A stretch of DNA of 32,761 nucleotides from a virus, in IMG/VR virus record IMGVR_UViG_3300048784_000146, positions 1 through 32,761 of that record, one strand, 5' to 3'. Positions 22,371 to 29,759 of this stretch are shown here, one piece after another; position 1 is the stretch's first letter, and every line of letters begins with the position of its first letter. Under the pieces are notes generated by a model. The model had not been told where the DNA came from, did not search any database, and worked only from the letters and a program-made list of their open reading frames with translations. The translations under genes were made by a program, and so were the position numbers.

Positions 22371-23227
22371 TACTTGATCTCCTTAATTGAAGCCTTGGTG
22401 GGGCGCTTGTAAAAACCGAATGATTCATCATCGCTACTGCGTTGGACCTCGGCGCTGAATCGCACGATGTCGCCGCGTTCGGCGTCATCCAGGCTGCGCG
22501 GTAGGCTACCCCATACTTTGAACTCGCCGCACGGGGTGGTAACCAGCACGAGCATCTTAGTCACAAACGAGTTGTAGCCGTAGCCTTCCACAGTCTTGAA
22601 GGTAAGAATGCGACCTTCGATGTCCACGCGTCCAACGGGGCAAGCGACCTTGGGTACAGGTACGACTTCCTCACGCTCAGCGTCACGCACTACAGCCTTG
22701 CAGATCGCGTCGAACTGGCGGTCCGAGAGCGAGCCGTACTGGCGACCCTTGCGCAGGACATCCTGCACGAACGAGTTGGTGCTCGTTATTAGCGCGTCCC
22801 AATCGGCGGGGTGATCAGCCTTGTATGCGTTCCACGCCTCCAACTTCTTGGCCTCCTTACGTGCCGCCACCATGCGACCATGCATGGCCTTGAATTCAGC
22901 GGTGCTGTAGGTGAAGCGGCCATCAGCGCACTGCTCGCCTATGGCCAGGTGATCGCCCGTGGGCAGGTGCTTGACCACGACCACGTAACGGATACGATTA
23001 CCGCAGTGATCGCATTGATCGCCGTTGTGGTAGCGCGTGGTGGTACTGGCCGATACCAGGGTGAGCAACTGAAGCATCCTCATGTACTCGGGGTTGACAA
23101 CATCCGTCGAGCGCCCTTCGTCATCGAGCAGAAACTGCGGAGTGCCGCTGTAGTAGTAGCCGACAGCGTAATAATCCTCAGGGACGAACTCAGCCGGTCG
23201 GTGCTGGTCGGTGCGGGTGGCCGTCAT
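22370..23227 (-). CDS. Zinc-finger plus OB-fold-like phage protein
   Basis: A 285-residue protein. Residues about 70-105 hold a zinc site (Cys72, Cys75, His87 or His93, Cys100 in QCDHCGNRIRYVVVVKH and IGEQCADGRF). A helical stretch follows (110-190). Residues about 195-285 look like an OB fold: VDIEGRILTFKTVE, KMLVLVTTPCGEFKVWG, ERGDIVRFSAEVQ, FYKRPTKASI. Proteins with this layout are frequent in actinophages and usually lie in the nucleic-acid part of the genome; single-strand DNA binding is a reasonable but unproven role. It is coupled to both neighbours by TAATG overlaps and has a SD (GGAGG) upstream. Confidence 0.7.
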   Translation of the reverse strand: MTATRTDQHRPAEFVPEDYYAVGYYYSGTPQFLLDDEGRSTDVVNPEYMRMLQLLTLVSASTTTRYHNGDQCDHCGNRIRYVVVVKHLPTGDHLAIGEQCADGRFTYSTAEFKAMHGRMVAARKEAKKLEAWNAYKADHPADWDALITSTNSFVQDVLRKGRQYGSLSDRQFDAICKAVVRDAEREEVVPVPKVACPVGRVDIEGRILTFKTVEGYGYNSFVTKMLVLVTTPCGEFKVWGSLPRSLDDAERGDIVRFSAEVQRSSDDESFGFYKRPTKASIKEIK

Positions 23228-23586
23228 TACTTGGCCTCCAGTTCACGAGGCTCAACGACGTAACCATCAAAGGTCTTGCTGTTGTCACGCAGCAGCAGGT
23301 CCGGGTTCGCATCGAACGCGGCCTGCAACGATGCACCCGCTTGGTTGAGTGCCTTCTGCATAACCGCGTGCTGGTAAGCCGACAACTTCTCGGGGCACGT
23401 TTCCTTGGCCTCAGTGACGAGTGCCCTGCGGTACTCGCTCAGCAACTCGGTCACGTTGTCCAGGTTCGCAATCAGGACAACCGTATCCAAGCGCTCCGGG
23501 TATTCGGCACACGTGTCCATCAGTTTGGTCATTGAACGCACCTTGCGGTGCACCTTCAACTTCCTAGTCTTTGATACCCTACTCAT
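23227..23586 (-). CDS. Hypothetical helical protein, first gene of the minus-strand operon
   Basis: A 119-residue protein with a basic N-terminus (SRVSKTRKLKVHRKVR) and a helical body (LIANLDNVTELLSEYRRALVTEAKE, LSAYQHAVMQKALNQAGASLQAAFDANPDLLLRDN). The ATG at 23586 stands 11 bases after AAAGG; a GTG at 23595 would add three residues but is only 2 bases from that SD. It lies about 42 bases downstream of the predicted start of the TTGACA promoter. No known domain. The basic head suggests nucleic-acid contact. Confidence 0.6.
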   Translation of the reverse strand: MSRVSKTRKLKVHRKVRSMTKLMDTCAEYPERLDTVVLIANLDNVTELLSEYRRALVTEAKETCPEKLSAYQHAVMQKALNQAGASLQAAFDANPDLLLRDNSKTFDGYVVEPRELEAK

Positions 23587-23634
23587 CTTGTCCACTGCCT
23601 TTCGTCGAGCCGACCTATTCGGCCCGTCCCCCGA

Positions 23635-23663
23635 AGTCTACTACCCCCTTGTCCCACTGTCAA
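23635..23663 (-). promoter_or_regulatory. Canonical -35/-10 promoter for the minus-strand operon
   Basis: On the minus strand, TTGACA (23658-23663) is followed by exactly 17 bases and TAGACT (23635-23640). This is the best sigma-70-type promoter seen in the window. It fires towards the three-gene minus block and lies back to back with the plus-strand promoter at 23690. Confidence 0.8.
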
Positions 23664-23689
23664 GTACCCTCAGAGCCCGCCTGAAGCGC

Positions 23690-23698
23690 TGGTAGAAT
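23690..23698 (+). promoter_or_regulatory. Extended -10 promoter giving a leaderless mRNA for head-tail genes
   Basis: TGGTAGAAT at 23690-23698 fits TGnTAnnnT and ends exactly 6 bases before ATG 23705. No SD is present and no -35 box is visible. It restarts plus-strand transcription after the capsid terminator and the inverted block. Confidence 0.6.
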
Positions 23699-23704
23699 GG
23701 CCTC

Positions 23705-23950
23705 ATGACCCTACTCGGAAATACCGATATCAGTTCCGAGATCACCTCACTCCAAGCCATCGCTACCAGCCTTGAAACCATCCTGCAAGGAGCGCACGTG
23801 GTCACGGACCCCGGCCAAGCAGCCGAGTTTGGGCAGGCCACCATCCTGCTGGGTGATCTGGCAAACCTGGCCACAGCCAAGATGGTGGTAAGCGCCACCG
23901 ACCCGGAACTACCGCCAACCTATGGGCCCAACGGTGTGGAGATCACGTGA
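23705..23950 (+). CDS. Small hypothetical head-region protein
   Basis: An 81-residue protein (MTLLGNTDISSEITSLQ) with a mostly helical, Ala/Leu-rich body (EFGQATILLGDLANLATAKMVV) and a Pro-rich end. It has no SD and is probably read from a leaderless message. It is the first gene after the minus-strand block and is coupled to the next one by GTGA overlap. It may be a head or connector accessory protein by position alone. Confidence 0.6.
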   Translation: MTLLGNTDISSEITSLQAIATSLETILQGAHVVTDPGQAAEFGQATILLGDLANLATAKMVVSATDPELPPTYGPNGVEIT

Positions 23951-24369
23951 CCATCGAACTCACCGGGTGCCCGGTTTGTGGTGGGCCGGTGGGCGAATGC
24001 GGTGACACCCTCATGGCGTCGATTCCGCTGGAGTTTGGGGCGAAGCCTAAAAACAGTGGCAAGTTTAAGTCGGGTCGCTTTTACACGACCACTGAGCGCA
24101 TCATACGCAATAACCGCCTGGTCCTGGCCCAGGGTACGACCATTCCATGGGAGGACGCCGCCGAACTTGGGCTCGTTGAACCTTTGCCACTGCCACCGCG
24201 ATTTCAACCGCCGATTCCGATTGCGATAGTTCTCGACGAAGAACCCGATACACCAGCCGACGTCGAAGATGACGTTAGTATGGAACCGGTCACCAACCCC
24301 GAGGTGGTCAGCGTGGTAAAACGACGCAAGAAGACGACGCCGGGGGCCAAACTAGGGAGCGTGGAATAG
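23947..24369 (+). CDS. Putative head-associated protein with N-terminal zinc knuckle
   Basis: A 140-residue protein with a GTG start overlapping the previous stop. It begins with TGCPVCGGPVGECGD, a C-x2-C knuckle followed by a third Cys, then a central part (GRFYTTTERIIRNNRLVLAQGTTIPWEDAAELGL) and a Pro/Asp/Glu-rich disordered region with a basic end KRRKKTTPGAK. The central phrase resembles the short proteins that lie between the capsid and connector genes of many actinophages. Function not known. Its stop overlaps the GTG of the connector gene. Confidence 0.6.
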   Translation: MTIELTGCPVCGGPVGECGDTLMASIPLEFGAKPKNSGKFKSGRFYTTTERIIRNNRLVLAQGTTIPWEDAAELGLVEPLPLPPRFQPPIPIAIVLDEEPDTPADVEDDVSMEPVTNPEVVSVVKRRKKTTPGAKLGSVE

Positions 24370-25022
24370 TGGTCTTTTGGGGTAACCCTATCGGGCAATC
24401 TACGCCACCCGCACCAGTAGCCGCATCTGGAGCGATTGCCAGCGTCGTCCTGCAGGCTGATCTCGAACTCGAATTCGGACCCACGTGGCAGATCAATCAG
24501 GCACTGCTCGACCTCGCTACGCAGAAGGTAGAGGAGCATCTGCAGCGACCACTACGCAACGCGATATGGACGCATCGCTGTCGCATCATTTACGATGGTT
24601 ACGTAGACGCGGTGTTCGGTGCAGCCGGTAGTGTTCGCCCACCCGCTATTCCGATTCAGCAAGTCTTCTCTCCCGTGGGTACGCAAGTGGTGGACTTCGT
24701 GGAAGTGCGCTACGTTCCACCGGACGACATCATGCTCGGATTTTGGGGTTACACCTGGATAGAGCAGTGGGGCACGCTCACCTACCAGGGTGGCTGGACT
24801 CCTCAAACCATCCCATCCGAGTTGCGCACTGTGATCTTAAAAGTCGCTATTCGTATGTATCAGCGACAGACGCCCGGTTCACAACTCGACGTGCCGACTC
24901 CCGGTGTGGGCAATCCGCGTATGGGGGATGTCGCATTCTCGACTGATATGCACTACGGCGGTCTGTTCGATCAGTCGGACCTTCACGTGATGAAGGGCTA
25001 CCGCTACAAGCCGGTGCTGTAA
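24369..25022 (+). CDS. Head-tail connector (adaptor) protein
   Basis: A 217-residue protein with a GTG start at the overlap with the previous gene. The N-terminal helices (LELEFGPTWQINQALLDLATQKVEEHLQRPL), a central beta insert and the C-terminal helix LRTVILKVAIRMYQRQTPG follow the pattern of gp6-type adaptor proteins, which form a ring under the portal. Position after the capsid gene and before the stopper gene is the standard one. Assignment rests on order and helix pattern rather than a strict motif. Confidence 0.7.
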   Translation: MVFWGNPIGQSTPPAPVAASGAIASVVLQADLELEFGPTWQINQALLDLATQKVEEHLQRPLRNAIWTHRCRIIYDGYVDAVFGAAGSVRPPAIPIQQVFSPVGTQVVDFVEVRYVPPDDIMLGFWGYTWIEQWGTLTYQGGWTPQTIPSELRTVILKVAIRMYQRQTPGSQLDVPTPGVGNPRMGDVAFSTDMHYGGLFDQSDLHVMKGYRYKPVL

Positions 25023-25393
25023 TGACCATCCCTGGCGCTACCACCTCCGTGACGGTGACTCGCGTGATCAACGCTGACCCCAACAGCGAGATGGACCTCG
25101 ACTCCGAAACGGACTACGCGCCACCCAGTGTGCAAACGATAACGGTCGCGCAGGCACTGCGTGCAACATTCACGCTTGGCTCGGGGGAGCGGCAGTTCGC
25201 GCCGGGTGGCGAACGCGAACGCACGGTCTACAAGTTCGTGACCGATACCATCCAGGGTGACACCATCCTGGGCGACGACATCTTGACTGAGGGCGACGGC
25301 CAAGCGTACACGGTCCTGTGGTCGCAAACTCGCAATCTCGCCAACTTGCGCTACATCACCGGGGAGTGTTACCAGGAAACGGGCGCACTCTAA
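25022..25393 (+). CDS. Head closure (stopper) protein
   Basis: A 123-residue, beta-rich protein starting one base inside the adaptor gene's end. It shows the small-barrel pattern of phage stopper proteins: TTSVTVTRV at the start, ATFTLGSGERQF, DTILGDDILTEGDGQAYTVLW, RYITGECYQ. Such proteins plug the head after packaging. Its size and its place between the adaptor and the gp10-like gene fit. The call is mostly positional. Confidence 0.6.
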   Translation: MTIPGATTSVTVTRVINADPNSEMDLDSETDYAPPSVQTITVAQALRATFTLGSGERQFAPGGERERTVYKFVTDTIQGDTILGDDILTEGDGQAYTVLWSQTRNLANLRYITGECYQETGAL

Positions 25394-25761
25394 TGGGACT
25401 CTCCTTTCGAGGCATCAATTCCGTCGTCGTGCTCGACCCCGTACCGTTGGAGTTGATGTTGCACGGCCCTAAGGGCATGGTCGCCAAAAACACCCTTAAA
25501 GTCGGCACCAGGGCGGCGGGTATTGCGCAAAAACTCGCGCCGGTCGATACTGGCCTCCTGCAGTCGTCCATTCCTGGCGATTCACACATGCAAGGTGAAG
25601 ACTTTTACCTGGGCTCGCACGTCACGTACGCTATCTACAATGAATTCGGCACGTGGTTTATGCCTGCCACACCCTACCTACGACCTGCAGCCGCGCAGGC
25701 GGTGGGTGCGCCCTCGGAGGACCTGGGTTCCTTGGTCACGCTTGAAGGAGAGTCCGACTAA
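25393..25761 (+). CDS. HK97 gp10-like tail completion protein
   Basis: A 122-residue protein. The ATG at 25393 overlaps the preceding stop (TAATG) and is preferred over an upstream GTG-type start in the same frame. It has the hallmarks of the gp10 family: KLAPVDTGLLQSSI, YLGSHVTYAIYNEFGT, and FMPATPYLRPAAAQAV. These proteins finish the head-tail joint. Neighbours on both sides agree. Confidence 0.85.
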   Translation: MGLSFRGINSVVVLDPVPLELMLHGPKGMVAKNTLKVGTRAAGIAQKLAPVDTGLLQSSIPGDSHMQGEDFYLGSHVTYAIYNEFGTWFMPATPYLRPAAAQAVGAPSEDLGSLVTLEGESD

Positions 25762-26186
25762 TGCCCCTGATCGGTGCTAACTCCTACACGGATATGGAAG
25801 GCGCGTTAAAGGCGTGGCTACGTTCGCTCAATATCGAGAATCTTGGAACACAGGTCTATCTCGGGTTGCCCCGCGAGGGCCCGTCGTCGTGGCCAGCCGT
25901 CGCTTTGTTTCGCATCGGGGGCGGACCCCCGGACGGGGCTGACTACCCCGCCGATCTCGCCCACATGCAGATCGACGTTTGGGGTAGCACTGGCCAGAAG
26001 GTAACGTGCGCTGGAGTCACGCAAGCCATCATATCCGCTCTATTGGATTTAGCGAGTGGTACGCTTATGGACGAGAACACCAGGGCCCTTGGAGTGACGA
26101 GCGTTTCGTCGATTTACTTACCGGACAAAGAGGACGGAAGGCCCCGGTACTCGGTTAGTTGCATCATCCAGGCTCAAGCCGTTTGA
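25761..26186 (+). CDS. Tail terminator protein
   Basis: A 141-residue protein with AAGGAGAG before the ATG. It shows the alpha/beta pattern of tail terminator proteins: an N-terminal helix (DMEGALKAWLRSLN), LPREGPSSWPAVALFRIGGG, AHMQIDVWGSTGQKVTCAGVTQAIISALLDLA, and the closing strand YSVSCIIQAQA. It sits directly before the tube protein gene, as in most siphoviruses, and would cap the tail at the neck. Confidence 0.75.
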   Translation: MPLIGANSYTDMEGALKAWLRSLNIENLGTQVYLGLPREGPSSWPAVALFRIGGGPPDGADYPADLAHMQIDVWGSTGQKVTCAGVTQAIISALLDLASGTLMDENTRALGVTSVSSIYLPDKEDGRPRYSVSCIIQAQAV

Positions 26187-26204
26187 CCATAGGAGGTCAT
26201 TGAA

Positions 26205-26783
26205 ATGTCAGAACCGAATCCGTCCCAAGTAACCGTAGGTGCGGGTACACTGTGGACCGCACCCATCGGCACCCCCGAACCGGCAGTGGGGGTGCTCTCA
26301 CCAGTGACTTCGCCCGCGACCACGGTTTCGTGGCCCAGCGCGTGGACGCAATTGGGCTACACCGCTGAAGGTAACGAGTTCGACTGGACGCCGAAGATGG
26401 ACCCGCTCGAAGTAGCCGAGTCTCTTCTGCCCGTTCGATATGTTGCGTCAAGCGCCGAGGCGAAGATTGCTTTCGCTGCAGCCGAGATCACCGCTAGCCA
26501 CATCAGCGCCGCGTTCAACGGTGGTACCGTGACGACCGCATCCGGAATTACGACCTTTACACCGCCCGTCCTTGGCTCGGAAGTTCGATTGATGATCGGC
26601 TGGGACCGCATCGATGGGCTAGAGCGCATCATCTGGCGGCAGTGCATCCAGACCGGTGACGTGAAGCAAACGCACAAGAAGGCCCCCGCGATGAACACCA
26701 TCCCGATGGAGTTTATGTTGGAGCAGCCCGCGACCGGTTTGTCGCTCTTCGTGCACTACTTCGACGCATCCTTGGCGGCTTAA
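26205..26783 (+). CDS. Major tail tube protein
   Basis: A 192-residue protein with a strong SD (AGGAGG), fitting a highly expressed product. Its beta-rich sequence with GAGTLWTAPIGT, WTQLGYTAEGNEFDWTPKMDPLEVAESL, a central helix (AEAKIAFAAAEIT) and a C-terminal strand pair follows the tail tube fold used by siphovirus tube proteins. It would form stacked hexamer rings around the tape measure protein. It overlaps the next gene's start by one base. Confidence 0.8.
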   Translation: MSEPNPSQVTVGAGTLWTAPIGTPEPAVGVLSPVTSPATTVSWPSAWTQLGYTAEGNEFDWTPKMDPLEVAESLLPVRYVASSAEAKIAFAAAEITASHISAAFNGGTVTTASGITTFTPPVLGSEVRLMIGWDRIDGLERIIWRQCIQTGDVKQTHKKAPAMNTIPMEFMLEQPATGLSLFVHYFDASLAA

Positions 26784-27235
26784 TGCCAGTACGTCAGATA
26801 ACTATCGCCAAGCGCGAGCAAGCGGCCACTCCAGACCCGTTAATCCTGGAGATCAACGGCGAGCAGTTCTTATGTCAATCCACGATCTCGGATTTCGTGA
26901 TTATGGAACTCGCCGCCATGGGGGCGACGCAAGGACAAGACGCCGATATCATGGACACGTCATCCGCTTTCATGGGTTTCTTAGCCGACATCTTCGTGCC
27001 CGAGGACTTGCAGCGTTTCAAGTCTCTCGCTCGTCGCGAGAAGTGGTCAGTCGAGGACCTATTGCCCTTGGTACAAGAGGCGGTGGAATGGTACACGGCG
27101 CGCCCTACTGGGCCGCTCTCGTCCTTGCCTGGTGGGGAGCCGACAACTACGATAGCATCGAAGGTTGTCGACTTAGCAACTGGCACGGTGACAGCGGCAG
27201 ACGAGATGAGCCTAGAGGACCTGATTCGCGCCTAA
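26783..27235 (+). CDS. Tail assembly chaperone (G-type)
   Basis: A 150-residue acidic helical protein between the tube and tape measure genes, the fixed place of the tail chaperone. It has a beta start (PLILEINGEQFLCQSTISDFVIMELAAMG), then a helical body (FMGFLADIFVPEDLQRFKSLARREKWSVEDLLPLVQEAVEWY). It keeps the tape measure soluble during tube assembly. A second reading frame (-1) is open beneath its 3' part and runs on to 27414, giving the usual G/GT pair. Confidence 0.8.
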   Translation: MPVRQITIAKREQAATPDPLILEINGEQFLCQSTISDFVIMELAAMGATQGQDADIMDTSSAFMGFLADIFVPEDLQRFKSLARREKWSVEDLLPLVQEAVEWYTARPTGPLSSLPGGEPTTTIASKVVDLATGTVTAADEMSLEDLIRA

Positions 27236-27414
27236 ACGCGAGGCAGTTCCTTAATCTTGTATGGTGGTACTTCACGAAAGACGTACCTCTAAACATGTTG
27301 TCGGAACTGCGTGACGAACTGGCTGAACCACCCCAACAAGAAACCATGCGCGAGCGAGTCACTAAACTGACCATGGCGGGTGGGACGTCGATTGCGATTG
27401 GAGGTGCAACCTAA
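26783..27414 (+). CDS. Tail assembly chaperone GT product by -1 frameshift (predicted)
   Basis: The -1 frame is open from at least 26872 to 27414 and has no start or SD after the G stop at 27235, so its last part (FLNLVWWYFTKDVPLNMLSELRDELAEPP) must be reached by frameshifting. The only in-frame X-XXY-YYZ heptamer seen is GGGTTTC at 26974-26980, which is far from the G stop; no classical site is visible near 27100-27235, where a shift would be expected. The site is therefore unresolved, while the GT arrangement itself is well supported by gene order. The stop overlaps the tape measure start. Confidence 0.6.
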
Positions 27415-29759
27415 TGGCTACCGTCATCGGTGACGCCTTCATTCGCATTCGACCACTCACCACCGGCTTCGCCGCTGAGACTGCAGCATCCGTAGACGCC
27501 GAGGTGGGTGGTGCTGGCGTCCTAAGTGGGAGCCTCGCTAGTGACGCTAAGAAGAAGGGTGCCCAACTAGCCGATTCCACTGTAGTAGGGGCAGAGAACA
27601 GCGGGGCCGGTAAAGGTTTCTTTGCACGCATATTTGGCGAGGGGGCAGTCACTGATGGCGAAGTCGCGGGGGCCAGTTTCGTAGGTGCAGCAGGGTCGAA
27701 GATCACGGGTGGGCTCAGCAAGATTTCCAAGATTATCTCGCTCGGGATGTCCGACAATCCGTACATAGCGGTAGGTGCGGCAGTGGTCGTAGCCGCTGGC
27801 GCTGTAGCGGGTATGGCCATCAAAATGGCCACCGATATGCAGAAGGCGAACGTACAGATCGCCAACAACGCCGATATCTCGATACGCGCAGCGGACAAGA
27901 TCGGCAAGGCTTTCGAGGGTACAGCCTTCAAGAGCGAAGACAACGCCAACACCATGGCCACCGCGTACGCCGCCGTAGCGGGCCAAATGGGACTCACTGC
28001 AGGGCACGCCCTCAACGCTAAACAAGCCCTCGAATATATGACGTTCGCGCAGCGTTTGGCGGAAGCATCGGGGGATGACCTCGGCACCAGCACCAATTCG
28101 CTGTCGGGTTTTATGGCCACCTTCAAGATCAGACTAAAAGACGTAGGCGGGGCGTCGAACACTCTATTCAATACGTCGAGTCTCGTCAAAGTCGGACAAG
28201 AGGCGCTCGTGCAGCAGTTCCAACGAATGCGCTCGCGTATGGGCGATCTCATTGGTGGGTACAAGGACTACGCCGCCATCCAGGTGGATGCGGCTAAGCA
28301 GGGATTTGCTGGTCGTACCGCTCTTCTCGAACAATCGTCCGCTGCACAGACACTGTTAAAACCGCAACTCGCCATAGTCGCCGCCCGCGTCGCGGAAAAT
28401 AATGCCCTATATGGGCTTACTCCTCGCATGCGTGAACTCGCCAAGGAGTACGCCAAGGGAGCATTCAGCAGTGGCGTATTAGCCATCCAAACGCAGGGAA
28501 TGACTCTTCTACAGCGTCATCAGATCGCCGCGTACAAATCAGCCAGTGACCAACTCATCACTGCGCGTCTGTCCCAACACGCTCTTGGGGTGGAGACTCT
28601 CAACTCCCATCACGCCTTCGTGGGTTGGAGTTCGGTCATTGACCAATTGCACGACAAGTTCGAGAAGATGAATCACATTCAGCAACTCAACTACGCGACC
28701 ACTCTATTCGGCAGTGGAGCCGCGCACCAGATGACCGCCATCATTCTGGCTGGTGGTAAAGCGTACGAGCGCTACTACGCCATGGCCAATAAGAGTAACA
28801 CAGTCAATAAAGCAGCCACACGACAGCAACACACGCTCGGCGCGGAGTGGGCAATCTTTCGTTCTGGCATCCACGACGCGATGATCGAACTAGGGCAGAA
28901 GTTGATGCCCGCCTTCGATAAGGTAAAGATTGCGGCAGCCAAACTCATAGCGTTAATAATTCGCGACTGGCCCAACGTACAAAAGGCGTTTGAGGAATGG
29001 TGGACCGTGGTAGGCCCGATCTTTAAACAAGCGTGGGACACGATTAAGACATTATACGACATTCTTATGGACTTGATCGGTTTCATTACCGATATCTTCA
29101 CTGGCAGGTGGACCGCCGCGTGGGGCGAGGTCAAAAATATCTTCTCTTCTCTTCTCGGGTTCGTACGAAACTTTGTTACCAACTTCGGTAACTACCTACT
29201 AGGACTATCAACCGTGGCAGGCAAAGTGGGTGCGTTCTTTGGTCGTCTCATCCTGCGCGGGTTGCGAGCACTGCCGGGTGCGTTGGTCCACCTATTGACG
29301 CTCGCCTTCGATAAACTAAAAGACGTGAAATGGGGCAACGTGTGGCACGGCATGCTAATCGCCTTCGAGTACATCATGGGCAAGATCATTGAGGTCTATG
29401 ATGACACAGTAGGGCGAATCCCTGGTATGCACATTCATAACCCGTGGGCAAACCTCTTCAATTCACAACCCAACATTGGCGGCAAGAGCGGACTCGTGGG
29501 TTCCTTTGCCATAGCGTTGGCTAAATTCGACAAAGCACACGGTTACACCACCCCCGCGCAAATACAAGCGGCAGCGTACTATTTGCGCGACAAGATGGGC
29601 CACACATCCGGCAGCGTTACCCAAACCAATCACGTGACCATAAACGTGAAGGGCGGCGAGCATTCAGGGAAGGACATCGCTAAGCACGTGACCGAGGCCA
29701 TTCGTAAACACGACGACGAATTACTGCGCCAGGTCAAGGCGTACGGAGGTGGCCGGTGA
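27414..29759 (+). CDS. Tape measure protein
   Basis: A 781-residue protein, the longest of the tail module, starting at TAATG with GGAGGTG upstream. It is helix-rich with a Gly/Ala segment, a hydrophobic span near residues 121-141 (IAVGAAVVVAAGAVAGMAI) and others in the 500-640 region (LIALIIRDWP, LYDILMDLIGFITDIF, LLGFVRNFV), as tape measures have for DNA delivery across the membrane. At about 1.5 angstroms per residue it predicts a tail near 115-120 nm. No peptidase or lysozyme domain was recognised in it. The C-terminus ends in HVTINVKGGEHSGKDIAKHVTEAIRK, the normal tape measure tail. Confidence 0.9.
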   Translation: MATVIGDAFIRIRPLTTGFAAETAASVDAEVGGAGVLSGSLASDAKKKGAQLADSTVVGAENSGAGKGFFARIFGEGAVTDGEVAGASFVGAAGSKITGGLSKISKIISLGMSDNPYIAVGAAVVVAAGAVAGMAIKMATDMQKANVQIANNADISIRAADKIGKAFEGTAFKSEDNANTMATAYAAVAGQMGLTAGHALNAKQALEYMTFAQRLAEASGDDLGTSTNSLSGFMATFKIRLKDVGGASNTLFNTSSLVKVGQEALVQQFQRMRSRMGDLIGGYKDYAAIQVDAAKQGFAGRTALLEQSSAAQTLLKPQLAIVAARVAENNALYGLTPRMRELAKEYAKGAFSSGVLAIQTQGMTLLQRHQIAAYKSASDQLITARLSQHALGVETLNSHHAFVGWSSVIDQLHDKFEKMNHIQQLNYATTLFGSGAAHQMTAIILAGGKAYERYYAMANKSNTVNKAATRQQHTLGAEWAIFRSGIHDAMIELGQKLMPAFDKVKIAAAKLIALIIRDWPNVQKAFEEWWTVVGPIFKQAWDTIKTLYDILMDLIGFITDIFTGRWTAAWGEVKNIFSSLLGFVRNFVTNFGNYLLGLSTVAGKVGAFFGRLILRGLRALPGALVHLLTLAFDKLKDVKWGNVWHGMLIAFEYIMGKIIEVYDDTVGRIPGMHIHNPWANLFNSQPNIGGKSGLVGSFAIALAKFDKAHGYTTPAQIQAAAYYLRDKMGHTSGSVTQTNHVTINVKGGEHSGKDIAKHVTEAIRKHDDELLRQVKAYGGGR

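Noticed and set aside
21792-22412. 206-codon plus-strand frame opposite the acidic zinc-finger gene, and another at 22811-23263.
   Set aside because: The minus-strand genes here have zinc motifs, SD sites, coupled starts and a promoter; the plus frames are shadows.
27131-27140. GGTGGGGAGC as a slip site for the tail chaperone.
   Set aside because: A -1 slip there would put Gly codon GGG on TGG; only a +1 slip keeps pairing, and that gives the wrong frame.
27362-28264. 300-codon minus-strand frame opposite the tape measure gene.
   Set aside because: Full overlap with a well supported tape measure gene, no upstream SD, and Ala/Ser/Pro-rich antisense composition.
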